The notes beneath the pieces were generated by a model. That model saw only the letters and a program-made list of their open reading frames with translations. It searched no databases and had not been told where the DNA came from. The translations under genes were made by a program, and so were the position numbers. Below are positions 56,534 to 64,000 of a stretch of 64,000 nucleotides of DNA, one piece after another. The stretch comes from Sanguibacter inulinus (GTDB lineage Bacteria; Actinomycetota; Actinomycetes; Actinomycetales; Cellulomonadaceae). Numbering within the stretch: position 1 is the stretch's first letter; every line of letters begins with the position of its first letter. The DNA is taken from contig NZ_JACBYE010000019.1 in the NCBI RefSeq assembly GCF_013415325.1, positions 1 to 64,000 of the forward strand. Direction: 5' to 3'.

Positions 56534-57394
56534 TCAGCGAGGAGCAGGTGACAGGAATCCTGAGACGAACGGAGAGCCGCTCTCGAAGAAGTCGCGGACG
56601 CGTGCGGCTCGCTGGTCAGCTGGGTCGATCGCGAGGAGAAACCTCTTGATGGCGATCACCGCGGCGTAGGGACCTTGGGAGTCGAAGGCAGGCTCGTGAC
56701 GTCTCGTCTTGCGCTGGACAGGAGTCTGCACGTCGAGGCGGCGGTGCCAGAGCTGCCCGTGGTGCGCGCAGGTGTTCCGCAGGACCGCGAGACTGTGGAC
56801 GGTCGACGTGAAACCGCCCCAAGGAACGGAGTACGACGCTGCGACGGCTCGAGCAGCGCGGTCATCTACCAGGTACTCCAGGATCTTGGACATGGAACCG
56901 AAGGAGAAGACCTCGAGAGCGACCCAGACCGGGACGGCCGAGTAGTCGTCAGCCACGGCGTAGCGCGCGACCGTCGGACGGCGTGCCCGGCTCAGCTCCC
57001 CCTCGAGCTTGTCGAGGAAGGACGAGAGGTGAGGTGTGACCGCCAGGTAGCTCGCTGGGTCCAGGTAGAACGCCTGGTTCCCGTGCTGGTGGGCCAGGTG
57101 ATAAGCGAACCGGGCACGGAGCGACCGCTCGATCACGCAGAGCGCATCCAGCAGCAGGGCGGACAGCTGCTCATCGTGATCGTGGGCGGCCACGACCGTC
57201 TCGAAGGTGGTTCCAGGCTCGAAGGTCTGGCCTGTGGCCGATCGTGGCGAGACCTGAAACTGCCTCGCGTACCCCGAGAGCCTGTAGTAGCTGGAGTTGA
57301 AGAGCGTCCGTGTCGCCATCTCTCGGTCGACGACCTCGAGCCCACGGCCCGTCATGAGATCGACCTGCTGGTCCAGGGACAGCGCTGGTTTCAT
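56534..57394 (-). CDS. Abi-family (Abi_2, AbiF/AbiD-like) HEPN protein
   Basis: The 286-residue protein begins MKPALSLDQQVDLMTGRGLEVVDREMATRTLFNSSYYRLSGYARQF, the Abi_2 N-terminal pattern (L-x...Q-x-x-x-L...N-Y-Y-R-L-x-G-Y). A helical HEPN region includes LCVIERSLRARFAYHLAH, and the RNase motif R-N-T-C-A-H (R-x4-H) is in LAVLRNTCAHHGQLWHRRLD. Such proteins cause abortive infection by RNA cleavage, and some AbiF members are held inactive by a small RNA encoded just upstream. Start ATG 57394; a TTG at 57412 is possible. TGTAAT lies 9-14 nt upstream of the ATG, so a short or leaderless transcript is possible. It is solitary, with no protein antitoxin next to it. Confidence 0.85.
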   Translation of the reverse strand: MKPALSLDQQVDLMTGRGLEVVDREMATRTLFNSSYYRLSGYARQFQVSPRSATGQTFEPGTTFETVVAAHDHDEQLSALLLDALCVIERSLRARFAYHLAHQHGNQAFYLDPASYLAVTPHLSSFLDKLEGELSRARRPTVARYAVADDYSAVPVWVALEVFSFGSMSKILEYLVDDRAARAVAASYSVPWGGFTSTVHSLAVLRNTCAHHGQLWHRRLDVQTPVQRKTRRHEPAFDSQGPYAAVIAIKRFLLAIDPADQRAARVRDFFESGSPFVSGFLSPAPR

Positions 57395-57410
57395 CTCAGA
57401 CAGATTACAC

Positions 57411-57465
57411 AAAAGGCCCCACCTATTTGAGGAAGCTTTCGCTCTAGCCTTGGTGGGGCGCTGTT
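57411..57465 (-). ncRNA. Candidate small structured RNA upstream of the Abi gene (possible RNA antitoxin)
   Basis: On the minus strand, GCCCCACC (57459-57452) and GGTGGGGC (57423-57416) form a perfect 8-bp outer stem. Inside are AGG/CCT and GAGC/GCTT stems capped by a GAAA tetraloop. The right arm is followed by CTTTT, a U-run rare in this genome. A promoter-like pair is 17 bp apart just upstream (57472-57500). The RNA would be about 50-55 nt and end 16 nt before the Abi ATG. It may be a type III-like RNA antitoxin as reported for AbiF loci. Alternatively it is only the terminator of the upstream reductase gene. Confidence 0.5.
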
Positions 57466-57471
57466 GGTGTG

Positions 57472-57500
57472 AGTCTACAGCGACGGGCGCGGCCGCTCAA
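57472..57500 (-). promoter_or_regulatory. Promoter-like sequence for the small RNA/Abi locus
   Basis: Read on the minus strand, TTGAGC (57500-57495) and TAGACT (57477-57472) are 17 bp apart, each 4/6 to the -35 and -10 consensus. Transcription would start near 57465, at the left edge of the hairpin. It lies in the 127-bp gap between the reductase stop and the Abi ATG. Confidence 0.45.
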
Positions 57501-57521
57501 CGCTCTCGGCCTGCGGACTGG

Positions 57522-58997
57522 TCACAGACCGGCGGCCTCCAGCAGGCGGAGCCAGACCTCGGAGACCGTCGGGTAGGACGGGACGGCGTGCCACAGACGG
57601 TCGAGCGGGACCTCGCCGACGACCGCGATGGTCGCGGCGTGCAGCAGCTCGGCGACCTCGGGCCCGACGAAGGTCGCCCCGACGATCACACCACGGTCCC
57701 GGTCGACCACGATCTGCGCCTTCCCTGTGAAGCCGTCGGCCGCGACGGCTGCCCCGGCGACCGACCCGAGATCGTAGGAGAACACGTCGACCAGGTACCC
57801 GGCGTCCTTCGCGGCCTGCTCGGTGAGCCCGACGCTCGCGACCTCCGGGCGCGCGAACACGACCTGCGGTACGGCCTGGTGGTCGGCCGTCGCGCGGAAA
57901 CGGCTCCAGTCGGGGGCGTCGAGCTCGCCCTCGGCGGAGCCGCCGAAGCGCGCGGCCACGACGTCACCGGCGACCCGGGCGTCGTACTTGCCCTGGTGGG
58001 TGGTCGCGACGCGACCGGTGACGTCGCCGACGGCGAAGAGCCAACCGCCGTCGACACCCTCGACCAGCATCGCGTCGTCGACGGTCAGCGGGTCGCCCGC
58101 CGTGAGGCCGACAGCCTCCAGCCCGATGTCGGCCGTCGCAGGCTTCCGGCCCGTGGCGACGAGCAGCTTCTCGGCCACGACGGTCTCGGTCGAGCCCCCC
58201 GACGACGTCACGAGGTGGGTGCCGTCGTCGTGGACCTCGACCGAGGTGACGTCGGTGCTCAGCCGCACGTCGACGCCGAGGTCGCGCAGGGAGTCGGCGA
58301 CGGCGTCCCCGGCGAAGGGCTCGTTCGCGGCGAGCAGCCGCTCGCCGCGGACCACGAGCGTGACCTTCGTGCCGAGGTCGGCGAAGGCCGTCGCCATCTC
58401 GACGCCGACCACACCGCCACCCATGATCGCGAGCGAGGCGGGGACGTCCTTGACCGAGGTGGCCTCGCGGCTGCCCCACGGGTTCGACTCGGCGAGGCCG
58501 TCGACGGGCGGGACGACGGGGACGCTGCCTGTCGCGAGGATCACCGCGTGCCGGGCCGTGAGTGTCGTGACGGAGCCGTCCTCGGTCGTCACGTCGAGGG
58601 TCTTGGGGCCGGTCAGACGGGCGCGGCCGCGCACGAGCGCGATCCCGGCGCCGTCGAGCCACTCCACCTGGCTCGAGTCGTCCCAGCCCGAGGTGAAGGA
58701 GTCGCGCCGGGCCAGCACCTTGGCGGGGTCGAGGGTCCCGGTGATCATCTCGGCGGCACCGGGGACAGCACGGGCGGCCTCGAGCACGGCTCCGGGGCGC
58801 AGCAGCGCCTTGGACGGCATGCAGGCCCAGTAGGAGCACTCCCCGCCGACGAGCTCGGCCTCGACCACGGCGACGCTCAGGCCCGTGCGCCCGGCGCGGT
58901 CGGCGGCGTTCTCGCCCACGGCACCGGCCCCGACGACGATCACGTCGAAGGTGGTCTCGGTGGTCTGGCCGTGCTGGTGCTCGGTGCTGGCGCTCAT
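57522..58997 (-). CDS. FAD-dependent pyridine nucleotide-disulfide oxidoreductase
   Basis: The 491-residue protein has an N-terminal FAD-binding motif VIVVGAGAVGENAADRAGRTG and the redox-active pair in GGECSYWACMPSKALLRPG (C-x4-C). An NAD(P)-binding domain carries AIMGGGVVGVEMATAFADLGTKVTLV, and the second FAD motif is LFAVGDVTG. The C-terminal dimer domain is typical of the lipoamide dehydrogenase/mercuric reductase family. No lipoyl domain or MerA HMA domain is present, so the substrate is unknown; TrxR-like or quinone reduction is possible. Start ATG 58997 follows GAGGAG. Confidence 0.9.
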   Translation of the reverse strand: MSASTEHQHGQTTETTFDVIVVGAGAVGENAADRAGRTGLSVAVVEAELVGGECSYWACMPSKALLRPGAVLEAARAVPGAAEMITGTLDPAKVLARRDSFTSGWDDSSQVEWLDGAGIALVRGRARLTGPKTLDVTTEDGSVTTLTARHAVILATGSVPVVPPVDGLAESNPWGSREATSVKDVPASLAIMGGGVVGVEMATAFADLGTKVTLVVRGERLLAANEPFAGDAVADSLRDLGVDVRLSTDVTSVEVHDDGTHLVTSSGGSTETVVAEKLLVATGRKPATADIGLEAVGLTAGDPLTVDDAMLVEGVDGGWLFAVGDVTGRVATTHQGKYDARVAGDVVAARFGGSAEGELDAPDWSRFRATADHQAVPQVVFARPEVASVGLTEQAAKDAGYLVDVFSYDLGSVAGAAVAADGFTGKAQIVVDRDRGVIVGATFVGPEVAELLHAATIAVVGEVPLDRLWHAVPSYPTVSEVWLRLLEAAGL

Positions 58998-59117
58998 GCG
59001 GGTGCTCCTCGTGTCGGTGGGCTCTGCCCATCGTCGCCCCTCGGGGCGAGCAGCGCAGCCCGGAGGAGGCTGCCCGACCCGCTCGCCTCAGCCATGCTCG
59101 CCTCAGCCGCGCTCGCC

Positions 59118-59816
59118 TCAGCCGCGGCCGGCGAGCCCGGCGCGGAAGGCGAGGACCACCATCTGCGTGCGGTCGCGCACGTCGAGCTTGGACATGGCGT
59201 GCCCGAGGTGCGTCTTGACGGTGTGCGGCGAGATGTGGAGCTCCCGGGCGATCTGCAGGTTGTCCAGGCCAGCGGCGGCGTGCTCGACGATCGTGCGCTC
59301 GCGGGGGGTGAGGCTCGCGACGCGTCGCTCGACGTCCGGGTCGACGGGCTGCGGGGCGGGGACCCGGGCGACGTGCTGGACGACGGCCCGGGCGGCGGTC
59401 TGCGAGAGCGACACCCCGCCCGACGCGACGCGGCGCATCGCCTCGACGAGCTCCGAGGGCTCGGCCACCTTGCTGAGGAACCCGTCGGCCCCGGCCTGGA
59501 CCGCGCCGAGGACGTCGGGGTCGTCGTCGAAGGTCGTCAGGACCAGCACCCGCGTCCCGGCGAGATCGGGCCGGGCGCGGATCGCCCGGACCGCGGCGGT
59601 CCCGTCGAGGACGGGCATGCGCAGGTCCATGAGGACGACGTCCGGGCGCAGGGCCACGCACATCTGCACGCCGGCCTCGCCGTCGGCGGCCTCCCCGACC
59701 ACCTCGAGGTCGTCGACGGTCTGCAGGATCCCGCGGATCCCGGCCCGGATCATCGCCTGGTCGTCGACCACCAGCACCGTGGCGCGTCGGTGGGTGCCTG
59801 CTGCTGGCCCGGTCAT
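59118..59816 (-). CDS. LuxR/NarL-family response regulator
   Basis: The 232-residue protein has a receiver domain (LVVDDQAMIRAGIRGIL; phosphoacceptor Asp in VVLMDLRMPVLDG; switch T in VLVLTTFDDDP; K in GFLSKVAEP). The C-terminal LuxR helix-turn-helix is LTPRERTIVEHAAAGLDNLQIARELHISPHTVKTHLGHAMSKL. ATG 59816 overlaps the kinase stop (ATGA). With the kinase and MMPL gene it forms a three-gene minus-strand unit, so it probably regulates the transporter or a related envelope response. Confidence 0.9.
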   Translation of the reverse strand: MTGPAAGTHRRATVLVVDDQAMIRAGIRGILQTVDDLEVVGEAADGEAGVQMCVALRPDVVLMDLRMPVLDGTAAVRAIRARPDLAGTRVLVLTTFDDDPDVLGAVQAGADGFLSKVAEPSELVEAMRRVASGGVSLSQTAARAVVQHVARVPAPQPVDPDVERRVASLTPRERTIVEHAAAGLDNLQIARELHISPHTVKTHLGHAMSKLDVRDRTQMVVLAFRAGLAGRG

Positions 59817-61012
59817 GCGGTCTGCCTCGTGCTCTCGGTCGGGAGGTCGACGACGACCTCGAAGCTGTGCGGGGTGTCCTCGACACGCAGGCGCCCCCCG
59901 GCGGCTGACACACGCTCCTGCATCCCCACGAGGCCGAAGCCCGTGCTGGCCGAGCGGGGGTCTGCCGCACCGGGCCAGGCGTGGCCCCGCCCGTTCGTCA
60001 CGCGCACGGACAGCATCGTCTCGTCCTGTCTGACGCTCACGTCGACCGAGCCGTCTCCGTACCGGACCGCGTTGGTGAGGGCCTCCTGCAGCACCCTGTA
60101 GACGGTCACGTCGACGGCCTGCGGGAGGTCCCCAAGACCGACCTGCTCCGCGTAGGAGACCCGGACGCCAGAGGCGCGGACCGACCTCACGAGGTCGGGG
60201 ACCGCGGCCATGCCGGGCACCGTCGTGTCGGCACCTGTGCCGCCTTCCTCGCGCAGGACGGTGAGGACCTGCTGCATCTCGCCCACGACGGTCCGCGCGG
60301 CGGTCCGGATCGCACCGAGCGAGGCCGCCGCGTCGTCGGGGGAGGATCGCAGGTTCCGCTCGGCCGCACCGGCGTGGATCGCGATCACCGCGACTGTGTG
60401 CGCGACGGCGTCGTGCAGGTCGCGGGCGATCCGCAGGCGTTCTTGGGTCAGCCGCCGGCCGACCTCGCGCTCGCGGTCCCGCGCCTCGGCGCGCCGTGCT
60501 GTCTCGAGGGCAGCGACGTGGTCGCGCTGCGCCCGGACGGCCAGCCCGGCGCCGAGCACGGCGGCGGTCCAGGTGAGGAGCGCGAAGGTCAGCAGGTCGA
60601 TGACCGAGTTCGACTGGGCGAGGACGCTCTGCCCGACGAGCGTGACGGCGAGCGCACCGGCCGCCCCCGCCGCGACCCGTCGGTCGCTGCGCAGCGCGAC
60701 GCTGAAGAGGCAGGTCTGGGCCATCACCCACAGAGCCAGCGTCGCCCAGGTCGCCTCGGGCCAGCCGAAGCCGCCGACGGCGCTCGCGGCCGTGACGAGC
60801 ACGAGGGCGAGGGCCGGCTGGCGGCGCCGGAGCACGAGTCCGACAGCCGCGACCCCGAGGGCGGCGAGCGCCCCGGGCGGGACGGGCTCGGCGCGCCCGA
60901 CGGCGGACACCACGGCGATGACGCTCACGACGTCGAGGACGCCCTCCCAGAACCGGGTCGGGCGGATCTGGGGCAGGGCTGCTCCGCGGGGCGTCGATCT
61001 CGGCACGGGCAC
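59813..61012 (-). CDS. Two-component sensor histidine kinase, NarL/DesK class
   Basis: The 399-residue protein has about five membrane helices in the N-terminal half (LDVVSVIAVVSAVG, ALAALGVAAVGLVL, ALALVLVTAASAVGGF, LALWVMAQTCLFSVAL, LLTFALLTWTAAVLGAGLAV). A coiled coil and the HPK7 motif RIARDLHDAVAHTVAVIAIHAG follow, then an ATPase with ALTNAVRYG and GFGLVGMQERVSAAGGRLRV. The start is GTG 61012, overlapping the MMPL stop by 1 nt, with AGGAGG 10 nt upstream. It has no large extracellular domain, suggesting intramembrane sensing of envelope stress. Confidence 0.88.
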   Translation of the reverse strand: MPVPRSTPRGAALPQIRPTRFWEGVLDVVSVIAVVSAVGRAEPVPPGALAALGVAAVGLVLRRRQPALALVLVTAASAVGGFGWPEATWATLALWVMAQTCLFSVALRSDRRVAAGAAGALAVTLVGQSVLAQSNSVIDLLTFALLTWTAAVLGAGLAVRAQRDHVAALETARRAEARDREREVGRRLTQERLRIARDLHDAVAHTVAVIAIHAGAAERNLRSSPDDAAASLGAIRTAARTVVGEMQQVLTVLREEGGTGADTTVPGMAAVPDLVRSVRASGVRVSYAEQVGLGDLPQAVDVTVYRVLQEALTNAVRYGDGSVDVSVRQDETMLSVRVTNGRGHAWPGAADPRSASTGFGLVGMQERVSAAGGRLRVEDTPHSFEVVVDLPTESTRQTA

Positions 61013-63234
61013 TACCCTCCCACCTCCTGCCACGACGGGCTGTCGGGCCGGGCTCGGCGAGCCCCCGTGGTGCCAGACGGGTCACCAGGCTCCTCGAGGG
61101 AGCGCCCCTCGGTGTCGAGGTCGGGCAGCACCCGTCCGAGCCAGCGCGGCAGCCACCACGCGGACTCGCCGAGCAGCGCGAGGACTGCCGGGACGACGAT
61201 CATCCGGACGAGGAAGGCGTCGGCCAGCACCCCGACCGTGAGGGCGAGGGCGATCGAGCCGACGAGCGGGTCCAGCCCGAGGGCGAAGCCGCCGAAGACG
61301 GCGGTCATGATGGTCGCCGCCGCGGCCACGACCCCGGCGCTGCGCCGGAACCCGTCGACGACGGCGTCGGCTGGTGCCATGCCCTTGCGGTGCGCCTCGT
61401 GCATGCGGGACACGAGGAACACCTGGTAGTCCATCGCGAGGCCGAAGAGGATCCCCACCACGAGGATCGGCAGGAGCGACGGCACGGGGTCGCCCTGCGG
61501 TGCCTGGATCACCGCGTCGAACCAGCCCCACTGGAACACCGCGACCATCACGCCGAGACCTGCGCCGAAGGACAGCAAGAACCCGGCCGTGGCGACCACG
61601 GGGACCAAGACCGACCTGAAGAGCAGCACGAGCAGCACGAGGGAGAGGCCGACGATCACGAGGAGATAGGTCACCAGGGCCGTCGAGAGGAGCGCGTCGA
61701 TGTCGAGGCCGAAGGCCGTCGTCCCGGTGACCGACAGCTGCACGCCGTCGACGCCTGTGGCGCGGATCGCGGCGACGAGGTCCTCGGTCGCGGGGTCGAG
61801 GGGACCCGTCGCGGGGACCACAGTGACGATCGCCGCGCTCCCGTCGGGGGCGGTCTGCGCGTCGGCGACCGAGGCGGCTCCGTCGAGCCCCGCGAGCATC
61901 GTCTCGACCTGGGGGAGCGCCGTCGCGAGGTCGGCGCCGTCGGGCTCGACGAGCACCACGAGCGGGCTCTGCGCACCCGGCCCGAAGGCCTCGGCGACGA
62001 GGTCGTAGGCGGCCCGCTCGGTCGAGGCCGGGTCGCTGCCACCGGGTGTCTTGAGGGCTGTCTGGAGGGAGAGCACAGGCACGGCGAGCACGACGAGCAG
62101 GACGACGGTCGGGACGAGCGCGAGGAGAGGACGCCTCACGACACCGTGACCCCACCGCTCGAGGAGCCCGCGCCGCGCGGGACTGCTGGTCGTGGTCGCG
62201 CCGGGCAGAGGTGCGTTCCGCTCGGACCGCGGGAGGACCCGGCGGCCCGCCCACGACATGAGGCCGGGCAGCAGCGTGAGCGCCACGAGCACGGCGACCA
62301 GGACGGCGAAGGCCGCGGCGAGGCCCATCTCGGTGACCGTCGGGATGCCGACCACGGACAGCCCGACGAGCGCGATGACCACGGTCGACCCTGCGAAGAC
62401 GACCGAGGTGCCGGCGGTCCCCACGGCGTGGCTCACGGCGTCGTCGACGGCCCGGCCCTCGCGCAGCTCGGACCTGAACCTGGCCAGGACGAAGAGCCCG
62501 TAGTCGATGCCGACGGCGAGCCCGAGCATGATCGCGAGGATGGGGGTGATCGACCCGATCGGCGCCGCCGCGGAGAAGGCGAAGACGCCGAGCGTCCCGA
62601 CGAGCACACCGAGCAGCGCGACGAGCATGTTGGCCCCCGCGGCGACGAGCGAGCCGTAGGTGAGCAGCAGGACGAGGAAGGCGATCGCCGCGCCGACGGC
62701 CTCGGTCGGCCCGACCAGCTCGACGGGCTCGACGAAGACCGACCCGCCGACCTCGGCCGTCAGACCCGCAGACCTGGCCGAGGCGGCCAGCGCCTCGACG
62801 GCGTGCTGGGCCTCTTCGGCCTCCGCGTCCGACAGCCCTGAGAAGGCGATCGGCACGATCGCCGTCGTGAGGTCGGGGGAGACCGCCGGGGCGGAGGGGT
62901 CGAGGGGGTCGCCGACAGTCGCGACTGACGGCAGCGCGCGGGCCTGTGCGACGAGGGACTCGACGGCAGCCGCAGCGTCGCCTGTCGAGATGTCGTCCGC
63001 GACGAGGACGAGCTGGAGCTCCGAGGTGTCGTCGGCCCCGGGGGCCGTGAACCGCTCGTCGACGATGTCGAGAGCCCGCCCTGACTCGGTCTCGGGCAGC
63101 CCCTCCTCGTCGGTCAGCTGCGCACTGGTCGCAGCGACGGCTCCGAGGCCGACGAGGACGACCAGCCAGACGACCAGGAGCAGACGACGGTGCCGGGCGC
63201 TGAACGCTCCCAGCCTGAAGAGCAGGCGAGCCAT
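61012..63234 (-). CDS. MMPL-family RND transporter
   Basis: The 740-residue protein has the two-fold RND repeat. TM1 is followed by an outside domain (about 35-170) and TM2-6 with PIGSITPILAIMLGLAVGIDYGLFVLARFRSELREG. A second TM and outside domain follow, then TM8-12 with ILVVGILFGLAMDYQVFLVSRMHEAHRKG. The Asp residues in GIDYG and AMDYQ are the proton-relay aspartates of MMPL proteins. It would export lipids or hydrophobic compounds. It heads an operon with the two-component genes. There is no adjacent lipid-synthesis gene to reveal the substrate. Confidence 0.92.
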   Translation of the reverse strand: MARLLFRLGAFSARHRRLLLVVWLVVLVGLGAVAATSAQLTDEEGLPETESGRALDIVDERFTAPGADDTSELQLVLVADDISTGDAAAAVESLVAQARALPSVATVGDPLDPSAPAVSPDLTTAIVPIAFSGLSDAEAEEAQHAVEALAASARSAGLTAEVGGSVFVEPVELVGPTEAVGAAIAFLVLLLTYGSLVAAGANMLVALLGVLVGTLGVFAFSAAAPIGSITPILAIMLGLAVGIDYGLFVLARFRSELREGRAVDDAVSHAVGTAGTSVVFAGSTVVIALVGLSVVGIPTVTEMGLAAAFAVLVAVLVALTLLPGLMSWAGRRVLPRSERNAPLPGATTTSSPARRGLLERWGHGVVRRPLLALVPTVVLLVVLAVPVLSLQTALKTPGGSDPASTERAAYDLVAEAFGPGAQSPLVVLVEPDGADLATALPQVETMLAGLDGAASVADAQTAPDGSAAIVTVVPATGPLDPATEDLVAAIRATGVDGVQLSVTGTTAFGLDIDALLSTALVTYLLVIVGLSLVLLVLLFRSVLVPVVATAGFLLSFGAGLGVMVAVFQWGWFDAVIQAPQGDPVPSLLPILVVGILFGLAMDYQVFLVSRMHEAHRKGMAPADAVVDGFRRSAGVVAAAATIMTAVFGGFALGLDPLVGSIALALTVGVLADAFLVRMIVVPAVLALLGESAWWLPRWLGRVLPDLDTEGRSLEEPGDPSGTTGARRARPDSPSWQEVGG

Positions 63235-63483
63235 GAGGGTCCTCTCAGACGACAGGCCCGAGCTCTGGTCGAGGCGGGCTCCCTCCAGCCTGTCTGCGAG
63301 GTGGCGACGGGGCGTCGCCCGTCTGGGGGCTCTCTTCTCACCTGTCTGGGGGAGACAGGACGGGCATCTCGCCCAGAGAGGGCTGTGTCGACAGCGGTCG
63401 CGCTCGCGGCAGTGCCCGTCGTCATGCCTTCAGCCGAGCTTCAGCCCGGACCCGGCACACTGTGGACCGGAGGTGTGGCCCAG

Positions 63484-64000
63484 ATGCGGATCTTGGTGGT
63501 GGACGACGAGGCTCGGCTGCTCGACGGCGTGCGGCGCGGGCTCGAGGCCGAGGGCTTCGCGGTCGACGCGGCGGCGAACGGTGTCGACGGGCTGTGGATG
63601 GCCCAGGAGCACAGCTACGACGCGATCGTCCTCGACATCATGATGCCCGGCATGAACGGGTACACGGTGTGCGAGAGGCTGCGGGCCGAGGGGGACTGGA
63701 CCCCGATCCTCATGCTCACCGCCAAGGACGGTGAGTGGGACGAGGTCGAGGCCCTCGACACCGGCGCCGACGACTTCCTCAGCAAGCCCTTCTCCTACGC
63801 TGTGCTCGTCGCGCGGCTGCGGTCCCTCGTCCGGCGCGGCGTCCGTGAGCGGCCCGTCGTGCTCGAGGCCGGCGACCTGCGGCTCGACCCGGCGACCAAG
63901 CGCGTCCAGCGCGGCGGCACCGAGATCGAGCTCACCTCGCGCGAGCTCGCCGTCCTGGACTACCTCATGCGGAACGTGGGCGACGTCGTCTCGAAGCGCC
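63484..64000 (+). CDS. OmpR/PhoB-family response regulator (C-terminus outside window)
   Basis: A receiver domain (RILVVDDEARLLDGVRRGLEAEGF; phosphoacceptor D51 in AIVLDIMMPGMNG; switch T in LMLTAKDGEW; K in DFLSKPFSY) is followed by the start of an OmpR winged helix (VLEAGDLRLDPATKRVQRGGTEIELTSRELAVLDYLMRN). Start ATG 63484 follows GGAGG by 10 nt; a GTG at 63475 is too close to that site. About 172 residues are visible. A sensor kinase gene is expected just beyond the right edge. The 249-bp gap to the MMPL gene holds a CTGTCT/AGACAG hairpin at 63342-63358. Confidence 0.93.
   Translation, partial: MRILVVDDEARLLDGVRRGLEAEGFAVDAAANGVDGLWMAQEHSYDAIVLDIMMPGMNGYTVCERLRAEGDWTPILMLTAKDGEWDEVEALDTGADDFLSKPFSYAVLVARLRSLVRRGVRERPVVLEAGDLRLDPATKRVQRGGTEIELTSRELAVLDYLMRNVGDVVSKR

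Noticed and set aside
57297-60101. A 934-codon plus-strand frame across the reductase and regulator genes
   Set aside because: It is antisense to three well-recognised minus-strand genes and shows only shadow composition.

Overview
The window is high-GC, densely packed actinobacterial chromosome. GTG starts, stop/start overlaps (ATGA, GTGA), a monomeric NADP isocitrate dehydrogenase, an actinobacterial inositol-phosphate synthase, an rpsF-ssb-rpsR-rplI-dnaB neighbourhood and EccC/EccD secretion genes together suggest Micrococcales, perhaps a Cellulomonas/Sanguibacter-like genus. The genus is an inference from gene content. I saw no rRNA, tRNA, CRISPR array or transposase.

Region by region. 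1-5 kb: a truncated alpha/beta hydrolase, a NarL-type two-component pair, a pentamer microsatellite, an MFS exporter and a 99-bp tandem repeat with hairpins. 5-9.9 kb: a padR-ino1 operon behind a perfect operator palindrome, and a PASTA-containing class A penicillin-binding protein. 9.9-16.5 kb: rpsF-ssb-rpsR-rplI behind a candidate S6:S18 autoregulatory leader, a MazF/PemK-like relic, a MATE exporter, a 180-bp cluster of DnaA-box-like sites, and dnaB interrupted by a class 3 intein. 16.5-18.2 kb: a membrane protein and glutaminase.

18.3-40 kb is an accessory type VII secretion island. A minus-strand operon with overlapping genes (RDD-FHA protein, DPxTG-repeat membrane protein, EccD, ParA-like, EccC, ParA-like) diverges from plus-strand effector cassettes. 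Cassette 1 has two ESX-like proteins, two orphan proteins, a small helical protein, a 971-aa Pro-rich polymorphic toxin with an ExK nuclease-like end, and a two-domain candidate immunity protein. Cassette 2 begins with a near-identical 0.68-kb copy of the ESX pair, then a frameshifted small helical gene, a GH-E nuclease toxin, and an immunity bank: ankyrin-like, Imm33-like, a paralogue of the cassette-1 immunity protein, and a fused polyimmunity protein in which the same two domains occur in reversed order. A gene-end relic shows how the bank grew by duplication.

40-53.4 kb is mostly housekeeping: icd, an S51 peptidase, a GlsB/YeaQ/YmgE membrane protein, M18 aminopeptidase, a pyridoxal kinase, an esterase, an MNT-HEPN pair, a TPR protein, an acyltransferase, and an osmoprotectant-type ABC transporter whose binding protein appears circularly permuted. 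53.5-56.4 kb is a TerD/TelA stress cluster. 56.5-57.5 kb holds an Abi-family HEPN protein preceded by its own promoter-like sequence and a compact hairpin RNA candidate. This resembles RNA-antitoxin/HEPN-toxin systems and is, in my view, the most interesting small locus here. The window ends with a flavoprotein disulfide reductase, an MMPL transporter with a second NarL-type two-component system, and a truncated OmpR-type regulator.
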